9,502 nt of DNA from Lachnospira sp. UBA4285 (GCA_002394965.1 DGVL01000068.1:16747-26248), one strand, 5' to 3'; positions 1 to 7,277 are shown, numbered from the stretch's first letter. Notes: generated from the sequence alone by a model not told the origin. Numbers and translations are program-made.

Positions 1-330
1 GATGTCGGCAACATCGTCCTGCGTGACCGCCAGAATCTGGCGGAGAACGGAATTGTCATCGTTGTGATGACACTGCAGAAGTACACCGGCAATCTCGTGG
101 CCGGCCCGGATATCATCTCCCGCGGATTTGTCTATGTTCGCGAGGCGGAGGATCTGCTGGACGAGGCGCACTCGGTTGTCGAGAAGACCGTCGACGAGTG
201 CCTGGTGCGCCGCATCAGCGACTGGAGCAAGATCAAGAACCTGATCAAGGACGATCTGAGCGAGTACTTCTGGAAGAAGATGCACAGACATCCGGTAATC
301 CTGCCGATTATTATGGAAGAGCATGGCTGA
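1..330 (+). CDS. rnj: Ribonuclease J, C-terminal part (5' end outside window)
   Basis: Frame 1 is open from the first base and gives 109 residues ending in IIMEEHG. Ribonuclease J is a cytoplasmic metallo-beta-lactamase/beta-CASP nuclease with 5'-exonuclease and endonuclease activity, used in mRNA decay and RNA maturation in Firmicutes. The visible part matches the end of the beta-CASP/lactamase core, with the family-typical DVGNIVLRDRQ and GPDIISRGFVYVRE. It then runs into the C-terminal domain, which closes with the typical W-x(2)-IK...HPVILPIIME ending. The metal-binding HxHxDH region lies upstream of the window and cannot be checked. The end of the gene overlaps the next one by 8 bases, so the two are probably translationally coupled. 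The recognition is from family motifs; whether it is a J1 or J2 type cannot be told from this fragment. Confidence 0.93.
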   Translation, partial: DVGNIVLRDRQNLAENGIVIVVMTLQKYTGNLVAGPDIISRGFVYVREAEDLLDEAHSVVEKTVDECLVRRISDWSKIKNLIKDDLSEYFWKKMHRHPVILPIIMEEHG

Positions 331-688
331 TACAGTGGATGAAAACGAAGAGAGCGCGCGCCCAATCGATGAAATCGTGGAGGAACTCAAGCGCGCGATA
401 AAAAACAGCAGTGAATACAGAGAATTCCAGCAGACCGGCCGGGAACTGGACAAGACGCCGGATCTGCGCCGGCAGGTGGACGCCGCGCGCCGGGAACTTT
501 TCAGGGCTCAGAATTCGGATGACGGCGACTCACTGGAGAAGATCAATCAGAAGTATGAGGATCTCTTTGCGCTGAGGCCGGCTGCCCGCTACCGGAATGC
601 CGAGGTGCGGCTGTCCCGGCTGATTCAGCAGGTATGCCGCGATCTGGTGCGGGATCTGAATTTCGACACGTCGTTTCTGGAACAGTGA
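323..688 (+). CDS. YlbF/YmcA-family protein
   Basis: This encodes 121 residues, predicted almost wholly helical. An acidic N-terminal extension (about residues 1-14) is followed by the Com_YlbF-type helical domain (about 15-115), including EYREFQQTGREL and a later KINQKYEDLF helix. In Bacillus the relatives YlbF and YmcA form a complex with YaaT that directs RNase Y maturation of operon mRNAs and affects competence, biofilm formation and sporulation. That is family knowledge, not shown here. The only cysteine is C105, so the C-terminal cysteines linked to Fe-S binding in some relatives are not evident. The ATG lies inside the end of the RNase J gene, with GGAAGA about 3 bases before it, which supports translational coupling. 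A terminator follows about 20 bases after the stop. It could equally be called a YmcA-type or generic YlbF-family protein. Confidence 0.85.
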   Translation: MADTVDENEESARPIDEIVEELKRAIKNSSEYREFQQTGRELDKTPDLRRQVDAARRELFRAQNSDDGDSLEKINQKYEDLFALRPAARYRNAEVRLSRLIQQVCRDLVRDLNFDTSFLEQ

Positions 689-707
689 GTGCAGGAAATC
701 TGGCCGG

Positions 708-754
708 AAGGCCGCAGACAGCGCACAGTAGGAAAGCTGCCTGCGGCCTTTCTT
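708..754 (+). terminator. Intrinsic terminator or attenuator after the ylbF-like gene
   Basis: The arms AAGGCCGCAGACAGC (708-722) and GCTGCCTGCGGCCTT (736-750) pair over 15 positions with one A-C mismatch around a 13-base loop. TTTCTT follows the GC-rich stem. The geometry is that of a Rho-independent terminator at the end of the rnj/ylbF unit. It sits only about 25 bases before the next start codon, so it may act as a partial terminator or attenuator for the downstream genes. Confidence 0.8.
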
Positions 755-768
755 ACTGCATCGGCGGC

Positions 769-775
769 AGGAGGG
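769..775 (+). promoter_or_regulatory. Ribosome binding site fixing the GTG start of trmR
   Basis: AGGAGGG lies 4 bases before the GTG at 780. The overlapping ATG at 778-780 is followed directly by TGA in its own frame, so it cannot be the start. The strong Shine-Dalgarno sequence therefore supports GTG initiation. Confidence 0.75.
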
Positions 776-779
776 CAAT

Positions 780-1433
780 GTGATACTTGACGAGAGACTG
801 CTCGCGTACATCGATTCGCTGGACGCGGGCGAAGAGGCGTTTTTGGAAGAGCTCCGGGATGACGCGCAGAAGCGGGACGTTCCCATCATTCGGCGGCAGG
901 CCCAGAAATTCCTCGCGGTTGTTCTTCAGATGAAACGGCCGCAGCACATCCTTGAGATAGGGACGGCGATCGGATATTCTTCGCTCTTTATGGCATCCAG
1001 GCTTCCGGAGTCCGACATCACAACGATCGAACTGGACCCGGAGAGAGCGGCGGAGGCAAAGGAACATATCCTCTCGGCCGGAAGGCAGGAGCAGATAAGC
1101 GTCCTTACAGGGGACAGTGCACAGCTTCTGCCCCGCCTTGCGGAAGAGGGAAGGCAGTATGATTTTATCTTTCTTGACGCGGCGAAAGGGCAGTACATCC
1201 GCCTTCTTCCGCTGCTCAAGGACATGCTTGTACCAGGTGGTGTGCTGGTGACAGACAATGTGCTGCAGGACGGCACCATTATCGACGCCAGATGCCTGAT
1301 TGAGCGGCGGGACCGGACGATCTACGAGCGCGTCCGGGATTACAACCAGACTGTCATGCACGACCCGGACCTCACGAGCTGCCTTCTGGCGGTGGGCGAT
1401 GGCATGACGGTGAGTGTGAAAAAGGATGGGTAA
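780..1433 (+). CDS. trmR: TrmR-like O-methyltransferase (tRNA 5-hydroxyuridine methyltransferase)
   Basis: This 217-residue class I SAM-dependent methyltransferase belongs to the caffeoyl-CoA/catechol O-methyltransferase-like family (Bacillus YrrM/TrmR type). It is expected to methylate 5-hydroxyuridine at tRNA wobble position 34 to 5-methoxyuridine, using SAM and a divalent metal. Motif I is LEIGTAIGYSS (58-68), and the acid after beta-2 is E84 in TIELDPE. The metal-binding set typical of the family is visible as D133 in FLDAAKGQY plus D159 and N160 in VTDNVLQDG. It starts at GTG 780 with a strong ribosome binding site. The stop is 5 bases before the TrhP-like gene, and this adjacency is the main reason for preferring tRNA over a small-molecule substrate. 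Family membership is secure; the exact substrate is inferred from the neighbour. Confidence 0.87.
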   Translation: MILDERLLAYIDSLDAGEEAFLEELRDDAQKRDVPIIRRQAQKFLAVVLQMKRPQHILEIGTAIGYSSLFMASRLPESDITTIELDPERAAEAKEHILSAGRQEQISVLTGDSAQLLPRLAEEGRQYDFIFLDAAKGQYIRLLPLLKDMLVPGGVLVTDNVLQDGTIIDARCLIERRDRTIYERVRDYNQTVMHDPDLTSCLLAVGDGMTVSVKKDG

Positions 1434-1438
1434 AAACC

Positions 1439-2698
1439 ATGAGAAGAAATGTTGAACTTCTGGCTCCGGCCGGCAGTCTGGATGTGCTGAAGACAGCTGT
1501 CATCTACGGTGCGGATGCGGTGTACATCGGAGGAGAGGCTTTCGGGCTGAGGGCCAATGCCAGGAACTTCTCGCCGGAAGAAATGCGGGAGGGCATCCGG
1601 TTCGCCCATGAGCGCGGCGCAAAGGTCTATGTGACGGCCAATATCCTGGCACACAACGCAGACCTTGAACCGGCGAGAGTGTACTTCCGGCAGCTCAAGG
1701 AGCTGCGTCCGGACGCGGTCCTTATCTCGGACCCGGGACTTTTTCTCATCGCGAGGGAAGAGATGCCGGATGTGCCGATCCACATCAGCACGCAGGCCAA
1801 CAACACCAACTACGGGACGTATAATTTCTGGTTTGGTCTTGGCGCGACCCGGGTGGTGGCAGCGCGAGAACTTTCGCTTGCAGAGATTCGGGAGATCCGG
1901 GAACACATCCCGGCGGACCGGGAGATCGAAGCATTTGTCCACGGGGCGATGTGCATATCCTATTCCGGCAGGTGCCTCCTCTCGAATTTCCTGACGGGAC
2001 GCGACGCGAACCGCGGCGAGTGCACGCATCCCTGCCGCTGGAAATACCGGGTGCAGGAGGAAACGAGGCCTGGCCAGTACATGGATGTGGACGAGACGGA
2101 CAGAGGGACGTTCATCTTCAATTCAAAGGATCTGTGCATGATCGAGCATATACCGGAGATGATGGACGCCGGAATCGACTCGTTCAAGATCGAGGGCCGC
2201 ATGAAGACGGCGCTCTATGTGGCGACGGTGGTGCGCACCTACCGCATGGCCATTGACACCGCGCGGCGTGATCCGGAAGCGTACAGGAAGAATATTCCGT
2301 TCTATCACGAAGAAATCCGCAAGTGCACATATCGCCCGTATACCACCGGATTCATGTTCGGAAAGCCCACCAGTGAGGCGCAGGTCTACGAGGATGTCCC
2401 GTATCTGCACAATTACGTGTATATCGGCACGGTGCAGGGAACGGACGCGGCCGGGCGCATCTGCTTCCCGCAGAAGAACAAGTTCACGGTCGGTGAGACG
2501 CTTGAGCTCATGAAGCCGGACGGACGCAATCTTGCGGCACACGTCGCCGGGATATGGGACGATGACGGGAATGCGATGGAAAGCGCGCCGCATCCGAAGC
2601 AGATGCTCCATGTGCAGCTGGATGTGCCGGCGCAGCCGTGGGATATTCTGCGGCGCAGGAGCGCAGAGGACCTCGAGGAAAAAGAAAGGGAAGTGTAA
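1439..2698 (+). CDS. trhP: U32 peptidase-family protein, TrhP-like tRNA hydroxylation protein
   Basis: This encodes 419 residues with the U32 fold, starting ELLAPAGSLDVLKTAV with a GADAVYIGG segment. The U32 signature is EAFVHGAMCISYSGRCLLS (164-182). Four clustered cysteines, C172, C179, C195 and C199, plus C233, resemble the Fe-S-binding cysteines described in U32 relatives such as UbiU/UbiV. A C-terminal domain (about 325-405, with NKFTVGETLELMKPDG) matches the U32 C-terminal domain. Despite the family name, TrhP relatives are not proven proteases: they support prephenate-dependent 5-hydroxylation of tRNA U34. It sits between trmR (5-base gap) and an aminopeptidase gene (4-base gap), so it is almost certainly co-transcribed. 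The length is close to Bacillus YrrO, and a separate YrrN-like partner is not seen here. A true collagenase-type U32 protease is the less likely alternative. Confidence 0.87.
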   Translation: MRRNVELLAPAGSLDVLKTAVIYGADAVYIGGEAFGLRANARNFSPEEMREGIRFAHERGAKVYVTANILAHNADLEPARVYFRQLKELRPDAVLISDPGLFLIAREEMPDVPIHISTQANNTNYGTYNFWFGLGATRVVAARELSLAEIREIREHIPADREIEAFVHGAMCISYSGRCLLSNFLTGRDANRGECTHPCRWKYRVQEETRPGQYMDVDETDRGTFIFNSKDLCMIEHIPEMMDAGIDSFKIEGRMKTALYVATVVRTYRMAIDTARRDPEAYRKNIPFYHEEIRKCTYRPYTTGFMFGKPTSEAQVYEDVPYLHNYVYIGTVQGTDAAGRICFPQKNKFTVGETLELMKPDGRNLAAHVAGIWDDDGNAMESAPHPKQMLHVQLDVPAQPWDILRRRSAEDLEEKEREV

Positions 2699-2702
2699 AA
2701 GT

Positions 2703-4529
2703 ATGCCAGTAATTACAGATCCGGAAATCACACGGGGCCGCCTCATGGCGGTCCGCGAAAATATGCGCAGAGAAGGTATCGACGTGTGTGTTGTCACGAC
2801 GGATGACTTTCATCAGTCGGAGTATTCGGGCGCGTACTTCCAGACGAGGCGTTACCTGACCGGATTCACCGGTTCCGCCGGGACACTGGTGCTCGGCAAA
2901 GACGACGCGGCACTTTTTACGGACGGACGCTATTTTCTTCAGGCGGCACTTCAGATCAAAGACACCGGGATCACGCTCATGAAAATGGGCCAGGAAGGTG
3001 TGCCGGATATGATGCAGTACCTGGCGGAAAAGAGAAAAGAAAGCGCCGTCATCGGGTTCGACGGCAGGACGGTCGCATACCGCATGGGTGAACGCATGGC
3101 GGAGATCTTCAACGGTCATGTCCGGGAGGATTTTGACCCGGTCCGGGGACTTTGGGAGGACCGTCCGCCGTTCCCGGAAAATGCTGTCTACGAGCTGCCC
3201 GAGCGCTTTACGGGCGAGAGCCGGCGTGCCAAGCTTACCCGAATCCGCTCAGTGCTGCAGCAGAGCGGCTGTGGTGCAACACTTGTGGCTTCGCTTGATG
3301 ACATCGCGTGGACGCTTAATCTGCGCGGAGATGATGTCGCGTGCAATCCGGTATTCATGGCATATCTGTGGATCGGAAGCAAGACCGCTGTCCTGTTTGC
3401 GGGTGAGAAGGCCTTCTCGCAGGAGATACGCGGGAAACTCGCCGCAGACGGTATCGCACTCAGGCCGTATTCGGCTGCATATGAGGATATCCGCAGGCTG
3501 GCAGCAGAAGAGCAGTGCGTGCTGCTTGACCCGCGCCGGACGAATTTCCGTCTGTTCTCGATCATTGCGGGCGAGTGCGGCGTGTACCAGGCCGAGAACC
3601 CTTCGGTGATGATGAAGGCGGTCAAGAACGATACGGAAATCGCTTGTCTGAAGGACATCCACGCGGATGACGGCGTGGCGGTGTTCCGTTTCTCACTGTG
3701 GCTGAAAGATCAGATGCGGCGGATGGCAGCAGGAGAAGACATATGTATCACGGAGCTGGACGCAGCAGAGAAGCTGGATTCGATGCGTGCCAGGATCCCG
3801 GATTTCATCGAGCTCAGCTTCCCGACGATTTCGGCATACGGTGTCAACGGCGCCCAGCTGCACTATGCTCCGACGAAAGAAAACTGCGCCCGGCTGCGGC
3901 CGGAAGGAATGCTTCTCATTGATTCCGGCGGGCAGTACTACCGCGGCACGACGGACATCACCCGCACATGGGCTCTCGGGCCGGTGAGCGAAGATATGAA
4001 GCGCCACTTTACCCTGACGCTTGCCGGGATGCTGGCGCTTGGCGATGCACACTTCCTGAAAGGCGTCGACGGTTACGGGCTGGATATTCTGGCCCGGGCA
4101 CCACTCTGGAATGAACATGTGGACTACCGCTGCGGGACAGGTCACGGCGTCGGCTTTTGCCTCAACGTGCACGAGGCTCCCAACGGTTTCCGCTGGCATC
4201 GCATCCGCGGCGTGAACGAGCTGGCTGTCCAGGAACCGGGCATGATCACCTCCGATGAGCCGGGGGTGTATGTAGACGGAAAGTACGGAATCCGCATCGA
4301 GAACCTGATGCTGTGCGAGAAAGATCTGACGAATGAGTACGGAACCTGGCTCCGATTCCGCTTCCTGACGATGGTTCCGATCGACAAAGACCTGATCGAT
4401 AAAAAGTACCTGCGCGCGGAGGATCTTGACAGACTGAATGCGTACCACAGACAGGTGTATGAGACTCTCGCGCCGAAGCTGACGGAAGATGAGCGCGCCA
4501 TACTTGCCGGGCAGATTGCGCCGATGTGA
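2703..4529 (+). CDS. M24B-family Xaa-Pro aminopeptidase (aminopeptidase P)
   Basis: This 608-residue, three-domain aminopeptidase P probably removes the N-terminal residue from cytosolic peptides that have proline in second position. The order is a creatinase-type N-terminal domain (about 10-145), a second such domain (about 165-310), a pita-bread M24 catalytic domain (about 320-535) and a short C-terminal M24-associated region (about 545-605). The five metal ligands are all present: D407 and D418 (LLIDSGG, GTTDITRTW), H481 (GTGHGVGF), E519 (SDEPGVY) and E533 (GIRIENLM). H490 in NVHE is also conserved. No signal peptide is seen. The frame is open upstream to 2532, but that would overlap the U32 gene by 167 bases with a non-homologous leader. 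The ATG at 2703, 4 bases after the preceding stop, gives the normal family N-terminus. It is tightly packed in the trmR-trhP operon. Confidence 0.93.
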   Translation: MPVITDPEITRGRLMAVRENMRREGIDVCVVTTDDFHQSEYSGAYFQTRRYLTGFTGSAGTLVLGKDDAALFTDGRYFLQAALQIKDTGITLMKMGQEGVPDMMQYLAEKRKESAVIGFDGRTVAYRMGERMAEIFNGHVREDFDPVRGLWEDRPPFPENAVYELPERFTGESRRAKLTRIRSVLQQSGCGATLVASLDDIAWTLNLRGDDVACNPVFMAYLWIGSKTAVLFAGEKAFSQEIRGKLAADGIALRPYSAAYEDIRRLAAEEQCVLLDPRRTNFRLFSIIAGECGVYQAENPSVMMKAVKNDTEIACLKDIHADDGVAVFRFSLWLKDQMRRMAAGEDICITELDAAEKLDSMRARIPDFIELSFPTISAYGVNGAQLHYAPTKENCARLRPEGMLLIDSGGQYYRGTTDITRTWALGPVSEDMKRHFTLTLAGMLALGDAHFLKGVDGYGLDILARAPLWNEHVDYRCGTGHGVGFCLNVHEAPNGFRWHRIRGVNELAVQEPGMITSDEPGVYVDGKYGIRIENLMLCEKDLTNEYGTWLRFRFLTMVPIDKDLIDKKYLRAEDLDRLNAYHRQVYETLAPKLTEDERAILAGQIAPM

Positions 4530-4547
4530 TGCCGGAAGGATGAGCTG

Positions 4548-5936
4548 ATGAAAAAGGGAAAATTTTATACCGGCATCGCCGGGGATGTGGCTTACCCGAA
4601 CCGGACCGCCGTGCGAGTGATCGAAAGCGATGATCCGGAGGATATCGGCCGGACCGTCACCGTGAAAAATGTGATACCCGGCCGGAAGATCCGGTTCCTG
4701 CTGAACAAGAACCGCAGGGACAATCCGTCCGGGATCTGCCGGGAGACGCTTGCTGCCTCACCGCTTGAGACGCAGGAGCCCTGTGCGCATTTCGGGGACT
4801 GCGGAGGCTGTTTATATCAGACGGTCGGATATGAAAAACAGCTGGAACTTAAAAAAAGACAGGTTCAGAAGCTCCTTGACGGCGCGGTGAGAACCCCCTT
4901 CCAGTTTGAGGACATTCTGGCAAGTCCGGAGGTGGAATTCTACCGCAACAAGATGGAGTTCACATTTGGCGACTCTGTCAAAGACGGCCCGCTGGTGCTG
5001 GGACTTCACCGGGCAAACAGCATGTATGACGTGATCCCGGCTGACGGCTGCCATCTGGTGAGTCCGGATGTCAGTCTGATCCTGCAGGCGGTGACGGATA
5101 CGGCCAGAAGCCTGGGGCTGTCATTTTATCAGAAGAAGACATTTACCGGGTATCTGCGGCATCTGCTGGTGCGCCGTTCTCACACGACCGGTGACATCAT
5201 GGCGGACATCGTGACATCCGGACAGGAGAAGCATGATCTTAAGCCTTTTGTCGACGCGATCCTTGCGTGCGGGCCGAAGCTCGCGGGACAGGTGAGCGGC
5301 ATTCTGCACACGACGAACGACTCGAGTGCTGACAAGGTGACGGATGAAGCGACGGAGGTTCTTTACGGGCGGCCGGAGATCACAGAGACCGTGCTCGGAC
5401 TCACCTTCACCATAACTCCGTTCTCGTTCTTTCAGACCAACACGGCGGGAGCTGAGGTGCTCTACGGAAAAGTGCGGGAGTATGCGGGGAGCATTGACGG
5501 TCAGGTACTGTTTGACCTTTACTCAGGAACCGGGACCATCGCGCAGATCCTCGCGCCGGTAGCCAGAGAGGTGGTCGGTGTTGAGATCGTTCCGGAGGCA
5601 GTGCGCGCGGCAAAAGCCAACGCAGCCAGAAACGGACTCGCCAACTGCACATTCCTGACCGGCGACGTGCTCAAAGTCCTCGACGGGATCAGCGAACGAC
5701 CGGACATCATCATACTGGATCCGCCCCGCGACGGGGTGCACCCGAAGGCGCTGCAGCACATCCTGGATTACGGGGTGGAACACATCATCTATGTATCCTG
5801 CAAACCGACATCTCTTGTGAGAGATCTGGCGGCGATTCAGGATGCGGGCTACCGGCTTGAGAGGGCATGCTGCGTGGATCTCTTCCCTTCGACGACGGGG
5901 GTGGAGACGTGCGCACTTCTGAGCAGACAGAAATGA
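4548..5936 (+). CDS. rlmD: Fe-S 23S rRNA (uracil-5-)-methyltransferase, RlmD/RlmCD type
   Basis: This encodes 462 residues of the TrmA/RumA family, which uses SAM to make 5-methyluridine in 23S rRNA (U1939, and in some Firmicutes also U747). A short TRAM-like RNA-binding region (about 1-60) is followed by the [4Fe-4S] cysteines C79, C85 and C88 in CAHFGDCGGC and C168 in ADGCHL. Then come Q296 in FFQTN, the SAM motif DLYSGTGTIA (323-332), DPPRDG (391-396), the nucleophile C418 in YVSCKP and the general base E453 in GVETCALLSR. All key residues are intact. The ATG at 4548 follows GGAAGGA by 7 bases. It is the last gene of the trmR operon, with an 18-base gap after the aminopeptidase, and converges with the lipoprotein gene 30 bases on. 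RlmD versus the dual-site RlmCD cannot be decided from sequence alone. Confidence 0.9.
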   Translation: MKKGKFYTGIAGDVAYPNRTAVRVIESDDPEDIGRTVTVKNVIPGRKIRFLLNKNRRDNPSGICRETLAASPLETQEPCAHFGDCGGCLYQTVGYEKQLELKKRQVQKLLDGAVRTPFQFEDILASPEVEFYRNKMEFTFGDSVKDGPLVLGLHRANSMYDVIPADGCHLVSPDVSLILQAVTDTARSLGLSFYQKKTFTGYLRHLLVRRSHTTGDIMADIVTSGQEKHDLKPFVDAILACGPKLAGQVSGILHTTNDSSADKVTDEATEVLYGRPEITETVLGLTFTITPFSFFQTNTAGAEVLYGKVREYAGSIDGQVLFDLYSGTGTIAQILAPVAREVVGVEIVPEAVRAAKANAARNGLANCTFLTGDVLKVLDGISERPDIIILDPPRDGVHPKALQHILDYGVEHIIYVSCKPTSLVRDLAAIQDAGYRLERACCVDLFPSTTGVETCALLSRQK

Positions 5937-5945
5937 AGTGGGCAC
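5909..5945 (+). terminator. Weak hairpin at the convergent gene junction
   Basis: GTGCGCACTTC (5909-5919) and GAAGTGGGCAC (5935-5945) can pair over 11 positions with a single G-G mismatch and a 15-base loop. The left arm lies within the last codons of the rRNA methyltransferase gene. The right arm covers its stop and ends 21 bases before the stop of the converging gene. There is no proper T-run on either strand (CATTTCCC follows on +), so termination efficiency is uncertain. Confidence 0.35.
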
Positions 5946-5966
5946 CATTTCCCTGCAGTATTTGCT

Positions 5967-7124
5967 TTACCACACCGCCACGGCTCCCCGCATGACATCA
6001 AAACTGTCTGTGAATGTCTCCCAGGAAACCCACACCATGCCGGAATAAGCACCTCCCGGCGCCGGGTCTGCGATGTAAAACTGCCGGGAGTCAGGATCAA
6101 ATCCGCACAGAAGCATGACATGCGCATTGGTCTTGTAATTGCCCCACCAGTAGTCTTCCGGTGCGGTCGGTCCGAACTTGTAAGAAGTCCATACGACGAC
6201 CGGATGCCCGAGATACAGTTGATAGAGCAGGTCTTCCTCGCTGCATCCGGTGATGTCGGCTGCAGACGCATACCTTGCGCCCCAGGAGGCGACAGCCGGC
6301 ATGTTGATGCCGTCAAAATCCCCATCATTGGCGTATGGTGTGCCGACGAACCCGTGATTCGGGTTTCCGTCGGAAGCATAGGGCATCGCGGCGAGGAATT
6401 GCTGGTATGACAGATCTGTGCAGTATCCTTTTGACCAGAGCGCCATGAGAAGAGATGCGGCTTCGCAGCCCATCGGAGCTCCTTCCGCAACCTGGTCGAT
6501 ATAGCGGCTGACAGGCAGTACGGTTTTCCCGAGAGGTGCCGCACTTCCATCAGACCCGTATACGAGATACCGGTTCTGTCCGGCATCATACAGTACGGTG
6601 TCATGCGCGGCGGGCAGCGTTTCCGGATTTTCCGAGGTGTCAGCGGCACTCTGCCCGGCTGTTGACGCCTCAGAGTGAGCAGCTGTCTCCGGCTCAGAAA
6701 CCGCAGCCGGAGTCCCGGCAGCAGTGAGTACCTGCGAGGCCGTGGCCGGCACAACAGGGATATCCGGTTCGGCATCGGCAGCGGCGGCCCCGGGCAGAGC
6801 ATCGGATGAAAAGAGGGAAGTGTTGTCGTCTGCCGTGAGTTCTGTGACAGCCGGATCGCTTTCCTCCGGATTATCTGGAGCACTTTTAGCTCCGGTTATG
6901 TCAGTTTCTCCCGTAGTTTCAGAAGGCGCGGCTCTGGAGGTGATTTCTGGAGCGGATTCTTCTTTGGCGGAAAGAGAGCCTGCAGGCACCGTTTCGGACA
7001 TGGCCGCGGCGGCAGTGCCTGCCGCAACCGATGCCGGATTTGCAGTGCCACAGGAGGTGAGCACCAGGCTGAGACTGACAGAACTGATACAGAACAGCGG
7101 GATGAGATTGAATTTTTTCTTCAT
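5967..7124 (-). CDS. Secreted lipoprotein with C39-like cysteine peptidase domain
   Basis: This encodes 385 residues. A basic start (MKKKFN) and hydrophobic stretch lead to a lipobox LTSC, with C25 as the predicted lipidated residue, so the protein should be anchored outside the membrane. Residues about 27-170 form a long low-complexity linker rich in Ala, Ser, Thr, Pro, Glu and Asp. The C-terminal part (about 203-385) looks like the peptidase C39-like family 2: Q211 (YIDQV), catalytic C220 (PMGCEAASL), a GFVGTPY segment (258-264), catalytic H335 (NAHVMLL) and D353 (YIADPAPGG). All of the expected triad is present. The ATG is the only start, because a stop lies just upstream in frame. The Shine-Dalgarno is weak, but a TATAAT-type promoter lies about 54 bases upstream. 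Substrate and role are unknown; cell-wall or exported-peptide processing is possible. Confidence 0.82.
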   Translation of the reverse strand: MKKKFNLIPLFCISSVSLSLVLTSCGTANPASVAAGTAAAAMSETVPAGSLSAKEESAPEITSRAAPSETTGETDITGAKSAPDNPEESDPAVTELTADDNTSLFSSDALPGAAAADAEPDIPVVPATASQVLTAAGTPAAVSEPETAAHSEASTAGQSAADTSENPETLPAAHDTVLYDAGQNRYLVYGSDGSAAPLGKTVLPVSRYIDQVAEGAPMGCEAASLLMALWSKGYCTDLSYQQFLAAMPYASDGNPNHGFVGTPYANDGDFDGINMPAVASWGARYASAADITGCSEEDLLYQLYLGHPVVVWTSYKFGPTAPEDYWWGNYKTNAHVMLLCGFDPDSRQFYIADPAPGGAYSGMVWVSWETFTDSFDVMRGAVAVW

Positions 7125-7177
7125 GACATTTTCTGACGGCAGTGGAATGAAAGAAAGTAAATGTTATTGATAGTATG

Positions 7178-7206
7178 ATTATAAAGCGCCATGAGGGGAA
7201 ATACAA
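7178..7206 (-). promoter_or_regulatory. Promoter of the C39-like lipoprotein gene
   Basis: Read on the - strand, TTGTAT (7201-7206) and a perfect TATAAT (7178-7183) are separated by 17 bases. The -35 element matches consensus at only three positions. Transcription would start near 7171, giving a leader of about 47 bases before the ATG at 7124. Confidence 0.6.
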
Positions 7207-7215
7207 GAGCGTAAT

Positions 7216-7254
7216 AATGCCGGCAGAGCAGTCTGACACTGTCCTGCCGGCATT
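7216..7254 (-). terminator. Hairpin terminator after the hydroxyacyl-CoA dehydrogenase gene
   Basis: AATGCCGGCAG (7216-7226) and CTGCCGGCATT (7244-7254) form a perfect 11-bp stem with a 17-base loop. On the - strand it begins 23 bases after the dehydrogenase stop and is followed by an interrupted T-run (ATTATTA). On the + strand the run is better (ATTTTCTT), so it may work in both directions and block antisense transcription into the dehydrogenase gene. Confidence 0.75.
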
Positions 7255-7277
7255 TTCTTCCCATTCTGGCTGAATGA

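Noticed and set aside
1340..2029. 229-residue open frame on the - strand
   Set aside because: It lies opposite the well-supported trmR and U32 genes and has no ribosome binding site or family resemblance.
2532..2702. Upstream extension of the aminopeptidase reading frame (ATG at 2532)
   Set aside because: It overlaps the U32 gene by 167 bases, and its basic, cysteine-rich translation does not look like the family. The ATG at 2703 sits right after the preceding stop and gives the expected N-terminus.
5849..6883. 344-residue open frame on the - strand
   Set aside because: It is a frame-shifted shadow of the lipoprotein gene and overlaps the end of the rRNA methyltransferase gene. The translation is rich in Arg, Pro and Ser with no domain, and no start signals are seen.
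6724..7170. 148-residue Ala/Ser/Val-rich open frame on the + strand
   Set aside because: It is antisense to the low-complexity linker and signal peptide of the lipoprotein; the composition is a by-product of the repetitive GC-rich codons.
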